From the NCBI GenBank assembly GCA_963544155.1, contig CAUUDW010000002.1:1-64000 (forward strand): a stretch of DNA of 64,000 nucleotides, written 5' to 3'. The notes beneath the pieces are model-generated. The model made no database searches. It saw only the letters and a program-made list of their open reading frames with translations, and was not told the DNA's origin. Made by a program: the position numbers and the translations under genes. Source of the DNA: Nanoperiomorbus sp963544155 (lineage in GTDB: Bacteria > Patescibacteriota > Saccharimonadia > Saccharimonadales > Saccharimonadaceae). Shown in pieces: positions 1 to 7,771 of the stretch (position 1 is the stretch's first letter; every line of letters begins with the position of its first letter).

Positions 1-60
1 AGTGCACGAGCCAGCCAGGCGGGTCTGAGGGAAATGATGATGTGGATGAAGAATGGGAGG
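1..60 (+). repeat. Dispersed repeat module X, left-truncated by window edge
   Basis: This stretch matches the reverse complement of 8938-8990 with few changes. The shared pieces include CACGAGCCAGCCAGGCGGGT, then GAAATGAT, then a terminal TGAAGAATG. At 8.9 kb the same sequence is one arm of a long hairpin; here only one arm is inside the window. It has no open reading frame. The second arm may lie just outside the left edge. Confidence 0.7.
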
Positions 61-75
61 ATTAGTGAGCAGTGA

Positions 76-155
76 CCTGAGGAGACCACCTGTACTACTC
101 GTACAAACCTGGACTATACATAGAGGGAAATTACAGACTTTGCTCTGAGCTACGA
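76..155 (+). repeat. Dispersed repeat module Y, copy A
   Basis: A three-block non-coding repeat. Block 1 (76-104) starts CCTGAGGAGACCACCTGTAC and ends CTCGTAC. It is followed by about 18 variable bases, then GAGGGAAATTACAG (123-136), then CTCTGAGCTAC (143-153). The same blocks in the same order and spacing occur at 9221-9300 and 9335-9415, and the core occurs inverted at 9080-9150. No coding frame runs through it. Its function is unknown. Confidence 0.75.
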
Positions 156-213
156 GTTGACTTATGGCTAAGAATTCGCTTCGTCTCTGTCCAGCTCTGT
201 TATAATACTTAGC

Positions 214-301
214 GGAAGGGTGACCGAGTGGTTTAAGGAGCCGGTCTTGAAAACCGGTGTGGGGCAACCCACCGAGGGTTCGAATCCCTCTCCTTCCGCC
301 A
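214..301 (+). tRNA. tRNA-Ser (anticodon UGA)
   Basis: Acceptor GGAAGGG pairs with TCCTTCC (291-297), followed by discriminator G and a genomically encoded CCA. The anticodon loop CTTGAAA gives UGA, and the long class II variable arm fits serine. TATAAT at 201-206 is a likely -10 box just upstream. Confidence 0.95.
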
Positions 302-402
302 AGAACTTATGGCTAATTACCTATTAGACACTACCGGCACTGATAGCGGTATCTTCGGTTGCACGGAGAACTAATTCCACATTTCGCTCCACTGCATATG
401 TA

Positions 403-442
403 TTGACGATGGACACACGTTGTGCTAATATTGTGACAATAT
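403..442 (+). promoter_or_regulatory. Promoter and palindromic operator of the toxin-antitoxin operon
   Basis: TTGACG (403-408), a 17-bp spacer and TAATAT (426-431) with an extended TG form a strong sigma70-like promoter. A perfect 15-bp palindrome, ATATTGTGACAATAT (428-442), overlaps the -10 box and start site. That is where RelB-type antitoxins usually bind to repress their own operon; the binding itself is inferred. Confidence 0.8.
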
Positions 443-467
443 CTAGAAAATTGAAAGGAGCATGCTG

Positions 468-749
468 ATGACGGTCAAATCTGATACCAATATGAATATC
501 AGGACAAATCAGAGCATCAAGCGTCAGGCTCAGCAGATTTTTACCGAACTAGGTTTGGATATGTCGACGGCGGTCAATATCTTTCTGCGACAGGTCGTTT
601 ATCATAAAGGAATACCCTTCGATGTTTGTCTAGACAGACCAAACGATACTACACTTGAAGCGCTAGAGGAGGGCGATCGCATGCTTAATGACCCGAACAC
701 CAAACAGTTTACTGGCGTAGACGAGCTATTTACTGATCTAGATAGATGA
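468..749 (+). CDS. RelB/DinJ family antitoxin
   Basis: A small protein of about 93 residues with the N-terminal ribbon-helix-helix pattern of RelB/DinJ antitoxins (NIRTNQSIKRQAQQIFTELG, then a 'DMSTAVNIFLRQV' helix). It is expected to bind and neutralise the toxin encoded next and to repress the operon through the palindrome at 428-442. The ATG at 468 is chosen because AAAGGAG (454-460) lies 7 nt upstream; an in-frame ATG at 462 is too close to that site. The acidic C-terminal third (EALEEGDRMLNDPN) fits the toxin-wrapping segment of the family. It overlaps the toxin gene by ATGA. Confidence 0.88.
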   Translation: MTVKSDTNMNIRTNQSIKRQAQQIFTELGLDMSTAVNIFLRQVVYHKGIPFDVCLDRPNDTTLEALEEGDRMLNDPNTKQFTGVDELFTDLDR

Positions 750-994
750 CTCGGTACAGTATACAAAGAACCAGTCAATTTAAGAGAGACTATAAATTGG
801 CGTTAAAGCGAGGCTATGATGTCGCCAAGTTACGGGTCGTTGTGACAATTCTGATGGACGGTGACAGGTTGCCCAGAGAATACCTAGACCATCCTCTGAA
901 AGGAAGAGACTATAAAGAATATCGGGAGTGTCACATTGAGCCGGACTGGTCTCAGCAGGATGCATATAAGCTGTGTTGTTTAAGATTAAGGTAA
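746..994 (+). CDS. YafQ/RelE-family mRNA interferase toxin, C-terminally curtailed
   Basis: The toxin of the pair, predicted from the family to cut mRNA on the ribosome. His49, His63, Asp67 and Trp68 line up with E. coli YafQ (motifs DHPLKG and CHIEPDW). The family normally continues for roughly 24 residues after the EPDW motif and ends near a catalytic His (His87 in YafQ). Here the frame ends after 82 residues with an unusual SQQDAYKLCCLRLR tail. The next bases read in the +1 frame give a VMHGCIL string that could be the displaced end, so a frameshift is likely. The toxin is probably inactive or altered. The start overlaps the antitoxin stop, so the two are translationally coupled. Confidence 0.75.
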   Translation: MTRYSIQRTSQFKRDYKLALKRGYDVAKLRVVVTILMDGDRLPREYLDHPLKGRDYKEYRECHIEPDWSQQDAYKLCCLRLR

Positions 995-1171
995 TGCATG
1001 GTTGTATTTTGTCACAACAAGATATCTTTGTTAGCATCCGCTGGGCAGGCTCTTGATCTATAGGGTTGATACCGGTAGGCGCTGTGTGATGCTGTATCGG
1101 ACAGGTACGCACAGCGACTTATTTAGATAATGACGGTCATCGTAGATTAAGTTGTTAATTTAGATACATAC

Positions 1172-1200
1172 TTGACAAGCTATAGTGATTATGCTAATAT
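1172..1200 (+). promoter_or_regulatory. Promoter of the JAMM-like gene
   Basis: TTGACA (1172-1177), a 17-bp spacer and TAATAT (1195-1200) preceded by TG form an extended -10 promoter. The 995-1171 stretch before it holds no gene; it has a CGCTGTG/CACAGCG hairpin near 1080-1115. Confidence 0.8.
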
Positions 1201-1258
1201 ATGACAAGCTTATAATCCAAGCCAAGTGTTACACGGAAAGGATCACCAAGCAAGACCT

Positions 1259-2128
1259 ATGAACAATCTAAACCGACCCGGTAATAGCTATCAGCTACCT
1301 AACAATAATTACTTTTATGGTCTGAATGAAGACAGGGAGACTTCCGACCGCAGGCTATTTGGAGAGTATTATGATGTATTTAAGGCTGTGGCCAGATCAT
1401 CTGAGCACAACGATGAGATTGTGCGAGATTACGCTAGATTTGGATGGAAAGAACAGACTCCAATTCCACATGAGATAATACCCGATCTACCATACGGCGA
1501 CGTCAAGCTATCCAACATTATACATGGATTTACTAATGCGCTTTTGCATCATACCAGAACGGAAGGGACTGAAGTTCCTTTTGTTCTCCTGGGTTACGCC
1601 GAGAAAGGTACTAACCATATCGTACTGGATGACTTTGAGGAAGACTATGATAAATGTAGGTCTAAACTTGACAGAACGTCAGCAAATAATGATTCAATCT
1701 TCAGAAATGAAGAGAAGATGGACAGGATGCTGGAGGTCGTTGAAGCTAACTCCCGAAGAGGAGACCCAATCGTCTGCCTAGGACACACCCACCCCGCTGT
1801 GACGTATTTCTATGACACTACAGACTTAGGCGATCTTTACCAACTGATGGAAGTCGATAGTGACGGAGAGCCTCAGAGACTCGGTAGTTATATGCGCCAA
1901 CAGTCGGGTTGTCCAAATCTTCAGTTTATCCAAGGTACAATCATTGCCAACGGCGATGTGAACTTCATGTTCTACGACAAAAATTATCAAGAGTTCTTTA
2001 AGATACCATCAGTCCGAGGCACGTACGGGCAAAGGATACCATCGTACTCCTCCAGAACCCCACAACCACACGAAGTCCGTAGAGAGCCGCAGCTTATTGG
2101 CATAATCCCTCGTAGCGTCATCTCCTGA
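1259..2128 (+). CDS. JAMM/MPN-like putative metalloprotein, unknown substrate
   Basis: A soluble protein of 289 residues. It contains an upstream Glu in EVPFVLLG (about residue 105) and an HTHP motif (His176, His178) followed by Asp189. This is the Glu / HxHP / Asp layout of JAMM isopeptidases and deconjugases. The usual Ser of HxHPx6SxxD is replaced by Asp186, so activity is uncertain. The C-terminal 100 residues are not recognised. The ATG at 1259 is preferred over a GTG at 1226, because the GTG leaves almost no leader and has no ribosome site; GGAAAGGA (1235-1242) is 16 nt upstream of the ATG, which is long. It has its own strong promoter and converges on dacA. No ubiquitin-like partner is visible. 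Confidence 0.55.
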   Translation: MNNLNRPGNSYQLPNNNYFYGLNEDRETSDRRLFGEYYDVFKAVARSSEHNDEIVRDYARFGWKEQTPIPHEIIPDLPYGDVKLSNIIHGFTNALLHHTRTEGTEVPFVLLGYAEKGTNHIVLDDFEEDYDKCRSKLDRTSANNDSIFRNEEKMDRMLEVVEANSRRGDPIVCLGHTHPAVTYFYDTTDLGDLYQLMEVDSDGEPQRLGSYMRQQSGCPNLQFIQGTIIANGDVNFMFYDKNYQEFFKIPSVRGTYGQRIPSYSSRTPQPHEVRREPQLIGIIPRSVIS

Positions 2129-2160
2129 GTCTCTCGTAAAAGAATATAGGAAAAGACAGA

Positions 2161-3357
2161 TTAAAACGGATGAGTCAAGCGCCAGGCTAGTGAAGCCGGC
2201 TTGATCGTTCGCTCTGTGATGACATTGATCTGGTTGTTGCCCAGACTCAGCTGTCCATAGATGCTGCCGGCGCTGGCACTATCAACTTCGTCTGACAGAT
2301 AGTGAACGAACTTACTCTTAGGCGGGCTATCAACCCAGTACGGCACAGTAACCGGCTTAGCGGTAACTAACCGACTGGCGCCCCAAGTGGAGCTGAGCTT
2401 ACCGACTGATGTATTAGCCTTTAGCTGACTGACCGCAATGTCCCGACGGCTACTCTCTAGAAGCTGCTCGGTTCGCCTGAAAGCAGTGTTATAACTATCA
2501 TTACCCATACTGACGACACCGACAATCACCGTCACTCCATCAATCCGGCGCCGACTGGCCGTGACCACACCCCGCCCCGCTTCATGAGTAAAGCCTGTTT
2601 TACCGGCGAAGACACCGTCTCGCCCCAGCAGGCGGTTAGTATTATGAATGACTTCGCCCGAGGGCATAGTAGCCTCCGACTCGCTCATGATCTCCGCTAG
2701 GATAGGCTGCTGACTGGCTAATAGTAGAATCTTACATAGATCAGTCGGAGTAGACTTCGTCGACGGATCCAGTCCGCTAGCATCAGTACCGATAATGGTA
2801 TCAACGAGTTCATGATCTCTTAACCATTGACTGGCTACCTGACGGTAATTATCCATCGAGCCAAACGCCCAGATCGCCAGGCGATTAGCCATGTTATTGG
2901 CACTCGCCAGCAAAGTCCCCTCTAGTAGCTGACGCTGGCTAATCGTCTGTCCTGCCATCATCTGTACACTACTGCCACCTACCGCCAAGTCCTGCCAATA
3001 GCTTGCTTCGTCCTGACTGTTGAGACTAAGGCTGGGTCCACTCTCACCCTTAGCCAAGGGCATCTTACCGAGTACGACTTGGGCGGTGATCAACTTGGCG
3101 ATACTAGCAGTCGGTTTAGGGGTGGCATACTCCTCGCCATTGCCCAACGCTCGACAGCTGATTTCACGGTTAGCCGGATTAACAAAGCCGATAGCTCCCC
3201 TGCCACTATCCAGCTTATCTGAAGTAAACGGCTGAGCATCAATCGTCTGCAGCCTGACACTGGGTGTCAATAAGGGTAATGGCCTAAGCAGCGCCCAACA
3301 GGCATAGCCCGCCACGACCAGCAAGACACCGGCGATCACCCCCACCAACTTTTTCAT
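2161..3357 (-). CDS. dacA: Serine-type D-alanyl-D-alanine carboxypeptidase (PBP5-like)
   Basis: A penicillin-binding protein that removes the terminal D-Ala from peptidoglycan stem peptides outside the membrane. One N-terminal membrane segment (residues 4-24) anchors it. The three active-site motifs are intact: SIAK at 85-88, SAN at 152-154 and KTG at 253-255. About 120 residues follow and resemble the PBP5 C-terminal domain. The start at 3357 is chosen because TATAAT (3370-3365) overlaps the upstream ATG at 3366 and ends 7 nt before this one, implying a leaderless mRNA. Its promoter lies in a 31-bp sequence repeated at 4105-4135. Confidence 0.9.
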   Translation of the reverse strand: MKKLVGVIAGVLLVVAGYACWALLRPLPLLTPSVRLQTIDAQPFTSDKLDSGRGAIGFVNPANREISCRALGNGEEYATPKPTASIAKLITAQVVLGKMPLAKGESGPSLSLNSQDEASYWQDLAVGGSSVQMMAGQTISQRQLLEGTLLASANNMANRLAIWAFGSMDNYRQVASQWLRDHELVDTIIGTDASGLDPSTKSTPTDLCKILLLASQQPILAEIMSESEATMPSGEVIHNTNRLLGRDGVFAGKTGFTHEAGRGVVTASRRRIDGVTVIVGVVSMGNDSYNTAFRRTEQLLESSRRDIAVSQLKANTSVGKLSSTWGASRLVTAKPVTVPYWVDSPPKSKFVHYLSDEVDSASAGSIYGQLSLGNNQINVITERTIKPASLAWRLTHPF

Positions 3358-3364
3358 AAGCTCC

Positions 3365-3395
3365 ATTATAGCGGATATTTCGCTCTACGTTTATA
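3365..3395. repeat. 31-bp direct repeat, copy 1 (contains dacA -10 box)
   Basis: A 31-bp sequence beginning ATTATAGCGGATATTTCGCT and ending TTTATA is identical to 4105-4135. Read on the minus strand, this copy supplies the TATAAT of dacA. The two copies bracket the unknown gene at 3433-4098. Confidence 0.9.
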
Positions 3396-3432
3396 CTCAA
3401 AGAGTAACTACTTAACTTACCGATGGAGGCTT

Positions 3433-4098
3433 ATGACATATCACCCAATGATCAAGGTAACAGCTGAGAAGTTCTCAGATTATTGGAACGGACAAGCATT
3501 ATCAGACACGATCCGTTGTATGAGTGACGGTTTAGTTGCCTTTCGGGCAGGCGACAAGAAACAGCTACTGAAATACATTGAACACCTACGAGCAAATTAC
3601 GATGACTACCAGGAAATCAATGAAGCCGGCGACTACACCGTCATCAGAGTCTATAACTGGCTGTGTATGGCATATGACAGTCTAACTAAAGCACCACACC
3701 ATTTCTCAAAAAATCAGATCGAGAGTTACTATGATCGTTGGTTCTGTAATGGCAGTTATTACCAGTATGGCGAGAGGACCTATCGCTGGCGAAAGGCAAC
3801 ATTCGTCAGGTCATTTCTGAGGGTGATTGATAGCTTAGCTCTTCAACAAGATCTGAAATCACTAGCGATGTTTTCAATAGCCACTGAAAGTCTGAACAGT
3901 TGCAACCTGGTAGACGATGAAGATGACTCTATAACCTTATTTGATGTCTCTGAATATATTACTAATGTTATTGACGGCATCAAACAGGGCAATGCCCCAT
4001 TAGAGTCTATCCGCTCAGCTCGGGAGTGGCTGACTAATACCTCAAGCCAGCCCGGAGTCGCTTTTTCTGACTTTGAGCGAGATGATCGGGATACCTAG
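3433..4098 (+). CDS. Hypothetical protein between 31-bp direct repeats
   Basis: A soluble protein of 221 residues that I do not recognise. It is rich in aromatic residues and Asp/Glu, and looks mainly helical. It has no signal peptide, membrane segment or obvious catalytic motif. A Tyr/Trp-dense stretch (ESYYDRWFCNGSYYQYGERT) sits mid-protein. GGAGG (3425-3429) precedes the ATG by 3 nt. The gene is divergent from dacA and enclosed by a perfect 31-bp direct repeat, which suggests it was inserted or that the promoter segment was duplicated around it. TATACT at 3392-3397 could be its -10 box, with no good -35. Confidence 0.6.
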   Translation: MTYHPMIKVTAEKFSDYWNGQALSDTIRCMSDGLVAFRAGDKKQLLKYIEHLRANYDDYQEINEAGDYTVIRVYNWLCMAYDSLTKAPHHFSKNQIESYYDRWFCNGSYYQYGERTYRWRKATFVRSFLRVIDSLALQQDLKSLAMFSIATESLNSCNLVDDEDDSITLFDVSEYITNVIDGIKQGNAPLESIRSAREWLTNTSSQPGVAFSDFERDDRDT

Positions 4099-4104
4099 TC
4101 TGTG

Positions 4105-4135
4105 ATTATAGCGGATATTTCGCTCTACGTTTATA
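4105..4135. repeat. 31-bp direct repeat, copy 2
   Basis: Identical to 3365-3395 in the same orientation, starting 7 nt after the stop codon of the 3433-4098 gene. It carries the same minus-strand TATAAT, so it could drive an antisense transcript into that gene. Confidence 0.9.
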
Positions 4136-4185
4136 TATTTGCGCTGGTTCACTGCATTTCATCATTAATATAGAATATGATGTGC

Positions 4186-4191
4186 TACAAT
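4186..4191 (+). promoter_or_regulatory. Extended -10 box upstream of small ORF and 4324 gene
   Basis: TGC-TACAAT forms an extended -10 element. A convincing -35 is not seen. It would give a leader of about 125 nt before the 4324 gene, containing the 14-codon ORF at 4248. Confidence 0.5.
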
Positions 4192-4247
4192 GACGGTAAC
4201 TCGCAGGAAAAGGCTTGTGACATACATTGTGATAGGGGGGTGAAGAT

Positions 4248-4292
4248 ATGTCTTCAGACGGAGAACAATGGGTTGGTCCTGAGCATGACTAA
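4248..4292 (+). CDS. Possible 14-codon leader peptide
   Basis: ATG preceded by a purine-rich AGGGGGGTGAAG site opens a reading frame MSSDGEQWVGPEHD that ends in TAA, 31 nt before the next ATG. The good ribosome site and position within a leader suggest a translated small ORF that could influence the downstream gene. Coding status is not proven. Confidence 0.35.
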   Translation: MSSDGEQWVGPEHD

Positions 4293-4323
4293 AAACTGCT
4301 CATAAAAACGGGAGGGCGTAGAT

Positions 4324-4740
4324 ATGGACACGTCAGCGATGGCTGCAGCGATCAGAAATAATGATTATGCCGGCTATCAGCAGGCTCGTTATCCGGCTGT
4401 CACGGATGGTGACGAAGTCGTGTTTCATGACGAGGACTTTAGTGATGTAGATTTTGCCAGGTTTAACATGGGTTTTATGGTCTTTGTTCGCTGCAACCTT
4501 GACAGGTCAAAACATCTGTCAGGACAGCCGATTACACTGGAGAGATGTAGTGCTAAAGGGATAGACCTGCGTGATACGAGCACCATCATTAATGCCAAAC
4601 AGTCAGACTTGACCGGCATGCTTTATGACGATCAGACAGTCTTAGCCAATGATACGATTAGCTCAACATTGACCGATTGTCAGCTAGACGAGCAGGCAAC
4701 ATCATTCTTGCGAGAGCATGGCGTGATTATAGACAGCTAG
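4324..4740 (+). CDS. Small protein with degenerate pentapeptide-like repeats
   Basis: A soluble protein of 138 residues. Its middle shows loosely repeating five-residue units (DFSDVDFARFNMGFMVFVRCNLD, then ERCSAKGIDLRD, then NAKQSDLTGMLYDDQT), reminiscent of pentapeptide-repeat beta-helices but much degenerated. There is no signal peptide. GGGAGGG lies 6-7 nt before the ATG. A short leader ORF precedes it and a leaderless HIT gene follows. The function is unknown, and the pentapeptide relation is an inference. Confidence 0.6.
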   Translation: MDTSAMAAAIRNNDYAGYQQARYPAVTDGDEVVFHDEDFSDVDFARFNMGFMVFVRCNLDRSKHLSGQPITLERCSAKGIDLRDTSTIINAKQSDLTGMLYDDQTVLANDTISSTLTDCQLDEQATSFLREHGVIIDS

Positions 4741-4790
4741 AGACAGCTTAGCTATCAGAAGTTCCGATTATCACATGCTACAATCGTCTT

Positions 4791-5189
4791 ATGAAACAAG
4801 ATAGTATTTTCACTAAAATAATGCGGGGTGAGATTCCCTGCTACAAGATCTACGAAGATGATCAAACCTTCGCCTTCCTGGATATCAACCCACTCAGTGA
4901 CGGACACGTCTTAGTCGCCCCGAAGATGCAAGTTGACAAATTTTACGACCTTGACGATGTAACCTACCAAGCACTCTTTGCAACCGTCAAAAAGATAGCA
5001 CAGCGCATCGAGCAAGTCCTAGGCGTGAGAGCCGGCATCGTAGTGGAAGGGCTGGAAGTACCCCATGCTCACGTCCATGTCGTACCGATGTACGACGATA
5101 AGGTACTGCGATTGCATCATGGCTACCCGGTCGATACCAGCGATACTAACATGAAGCAGATCGCAGCCAAGTTACATTTCAGCAACTAG
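4791..5189 (+). CDS. HIT-family nucleotide hydrolase/transferase
   Basis: A HIT domain protein of 132 residues that would hydrolyse nucleoside phosphoramidates or related nucleotides. The histidine triad HAHVHVV (His92, His94, His96) is intact, with His94 the expected nucleophile. The N-terminus IFTKIMRGEIPCYKIYED and the INPLSDGHVLVAPK segment are typical. The CxxC zinc pair of some HIT proteins is missing. TGC-TACAAT (4779-4784) ends 6 nt before the ATG, so the mRNA should be leaderless. It converges on valS with a 20-bp gap. Confidence 0.93.
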   Translation: MKQDSIFTKIMRGEIPCYKIYEDDQTFAFLDINPLSDGHVLVAPKMQVDKFYDLDDVTYQALFATVKKIAQRIEQVLGVRAGIVVEGLEVPHAHVHVVPMYDDKVLRLHHGYPVDTSDTNMKQIAAKLHFSN

Positions 5190-5209
5190 CTTTTAGCCGT
5201 AGCACTACC

Positions 5210-7771
5210 CTAGCTGATTTCCGCCAGCTGCTCACCTAAGTGAACAGTCTGGCGTTTTTTATCGGCTAGTTGCTTCTTAGTTTCGTGAACAAGTTGCTCC
5301 GGCGCTTTCTTCAAGTAGCCCTGATTAGCTAAGCGCCGCTCCAGTCCGTAAATCTCACTCTTTAGCTTAGCCAGCTTCACTTGTAGCTTGTCCTTGTAGT
5401 CAGCAATCTCCTCTTCGGTCAGCTCCAGCCAAGCAGTGCTATGTGGTAAAACAATTTTTAGTCCATGCGGAGTGCGATCCTGACGAACATTTCTCAGTTT
5501 CGCCAGGCTCTTGACCAACGCCTGGTTCTCCTCTATTATCTGACAATCATCAAAAACCAAGCAGTACTTAGCTGGTGGTAGCTGACTAGTAATGTTGCGC
5601 AGCTCGTCGACCAGTTCTATTACCCGGTCAAAGCTACTCGCCTGACGCTTGCTGAACTTCAACTGACTTGGCCAGTGTTGTGATATTAGCAATGACTCTT
5701 CTCCCCGGAAAGTTGTCCAGATGGTCTCAGAGACAAAAGGCGCAAAAGGATGAACTAAGCGCAAAGCAATGCTCAGTACTCGCCGCATAAAAGCGATATT
5801 ATCGGATGCCTTGCTCGCCTCGATGTACCAGTCTGCCAGGTCGTCCCAGATACAATGGTAGACCACTTCCATCGCCTCAGCGAAGCGATAGCCAGTAATG
5901 TCAGCATCTATCGCCCGACGAGCTTGCTCCAGACGAGCCAGTATCCAGTGCTCGTAAATCGTCTCCGGTTGAGCCTGCTCAATCTCCTCATTGCTAACCG
6001 GCTTAGCATCTGACTTCCCTTCTATATAGCGAGCAATATTCCATAGCTTATTGCAGAAGTTGCGCCCTGCTATCACCGATGCCTCGGAAAAAGCCTGTGG
6101 CTGCCCCGCCGAACGATTCATGACGATACCGACACGCAGAGCATCGCTACCATATTTCTCGATTATCCCCATCGGGTTAACCACATTACCCTTACTCTTG
6201 CTCATCTTCTTGCCATGCTCATCTAGAATCAGACCATGTAGGAAGACATCACGAAACGGCACTTTACCAGTCATATATAGCCCCAGCATGATCATCCGAG
6301 CCACCCAAGCTCGCAGTATGTCTACCCCCGTCTCCATAACACTGGTCGGATAAAAACGGCTTAGTCGCCCATTATCCAGATAGTCTGTCGCTATAAAAGG
6401 TAGCTGCCCACTACTAAACCAAGTGTCAAAGGTGTCTTCATCTCGTCGATAAGTCTGACCGTCGATCACGATCTCCCGCTGCTCTACCCTGGTGTCAAAA
6501 ATCCAGTCGTCAGGGTCTGATACATTCTGAAAGGCAGGGATCGGTATCCCCCAGGGAATCTGCCGGCTAATATTCCAGTCTCTCAGCTCATCATAATACC
6601 GAGCCAGCTCGCTAGCTTTCTGCTTCGGCACGAAGCTAACCTCACCTCGCTCAATCGCCCGGCGAGCCGCTTCAGCTAGAGGTTTAACATCGATAAACCA
6701 CTGCTTCATTAGTAGTGGCTGGATAGTGGCACCGCACTTGTAGCAGTGTGGTACTTGGTGACGACAATCCTCAATGCTGCGTAACGCTCCGGCGGTCTTT
6801 AAGTCAGCCACGACCGCTTCTCTCGCCTGTTCGACTGTTAGCCCCCGATACTTCGATGGCACCCGGTCAGTCATCTCGCCATCCAGCCCGATCACCTGGA
6901 TCGGCTCCAGCTGATGACGCTGCCCAATCTCAAAGTCAAGCGGATCATGCGCTGGTGTAACTTTGACAGCACCCGTGCCAAAGCCCAACTCTACCCCTTC
7001 GTCAGCAACGATCGGAATCTCTCGCCCGACCAGTGGTACGACAACTGTTTTGCCGACTAATTCTCGGTACTTCGGATCATCAGGGTGTACGGCGATAGCC
7101 ACATCCCCCAGCATCGTCTCCGGTCTGGTCGTTGCTACTTCTATCTCACCTTTACCCTCAGTCAATCGATAAGCTATGTGCCAGAGGTGGGATGGTTCAT
7201 CTCGGTACTCCACTTCGATATCGGCAAATGAAGTCCGGTGGTGCGGACAATAGTTGACGATCCGGTTACCCCGGTAAATTAGTCCGTCATCCCATAGCTT
7301 GTGGAAAGTCCGATAGACCGTCTCAATCACCTTCTTGTCCAAGGTGAAAACTGTTGACGACCAGTCACAACTCGCTCCCAGTGCCCTGAGCTGAAGCTCC
7401 ATCTGTCCCCGATTTCGCTCTACAAATTCCCAGGTCATCCGATAAAGCTCTTCCCTGCTGTAGTCAAAGCGTGATTTACCCTGACTACTGAGATATCGCT
7501 CGAAAACTACCCATGTCTCAAATCCGGCATGATCAGCCCCGGGGATCCAGACAGTATCTCTCCCCTGCATCCGATAATACCTGGCTAGTATATCCTCGAT
7601 CGGGATCATATAGGCGTGCCCCACATGCAGATTACCGTTGGCATTCGGTGGTGGCATCACAATCGAATATGGATCACCCTGCCCTGCAGGTGCAAAAGCC
7701 CCACTGGTTCCCCAGAGGGCATAGATCGTTGGTTCATACTGATTTGGTTGGTAAGTTTTGGATAGTTTCAT
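5210..7771 (-). CDS. valS: Valine--tRNA ligase
   Basis: A class I aminoacyl-tRNA synthetase of 853 residues that charges tRNA-Val. HVGH (residues 49-52, the HIGH signature) and KMSKS (522-526) are intact. The large CP1 editing domain lies between them (TTRPETMLGDVAIAVHP, and the GTGAVKVTPAHD motif). An anticodon-binding domain follows, and a short coiled coil (about 775-850) closes the protein. The length is slightly below the bacterial norm. A likely promoter is TATAAT at 7910-7905 on the minus strand, giving a leader of about 125 nt with a strong hairpin. No clear Shine-Dalgarno site is seen at the ATG. Confidence 0.97.
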   Translation of the reverse strand: MKLSKTYQPNQYEPTIYALWGTSGAFAPAGQGDPYSIVMPPPNANGNLHVGHAYMIPIEDILARYYRMQGRDTVWIPGADHAGFETWVVFERYLSSQGKSRFDYSREELYRMTWEFVERNRGQMELQLRALGASCDWSSTVFTLDKKVIETVYRTFHKLWDDGLIYRGNRIVNYCPHHRTSFADIEVEYRDEPSHLWHIAYRLTEGKGEIEVATTRPETMLGDVAIAVHPDDPKYRELVGKTVVVPLVGREIPIVADEGVELGFGTGAVKVTPAHDPLDFEIGQRHQLEPIQVIGLDGEMTDRVPSKYRGLTVEQAREAVVADLKTAGALRSIEDCRHQVPHCYKCGATIQPLLMKQWFIDVKPLAEAARRAIERGEVSFVPKQKASELARYYDELRDWNISRQIPWGIPIPAFQNVSDPDDWIFDTRVEQREIVIDGQTYRRDEDTFDTWFSSGQLPFIATDYLDNGRLSRFYPTSVMETGVDILRAWVARMIMLGLYMTGKVPFRDVFLHGLILDEHGKKMSKSKGNVVNPMGIIEKYGSDALRVGIVMNRSAGQPQAFSEASVIAGRNFCNKLWNIARYIEGKSDAKPVSNEEIEQAQPETIYEHWILARLEQARRAIDADITGYRFAEAMEVVYHCIWDDLADWYIEASKASDNIAFMRRVLSIALRLVHPFAPFVSETIWTTFRGEESLLISQHWPSQLKFSKRQASSFDRVIELVDELRNITSQLPPAKYCLVFDDCQIIEENQALVKSLAKLRNVRQDRTPHGLKIVLPHSTAWLELTEEEIADYKDKLQVKLAKLKSEIYGLERRLANQGYLKKAPEQLVHETKKQLADKKRQTVHLGEQLAEIS

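Noticed and set aside
780..1112. Minus-strand 110-residue frame opposite the toxin gene
   Set aside because: It lies antisense to a recognisable YafQ-like gene and shows no family features or ribosome site.
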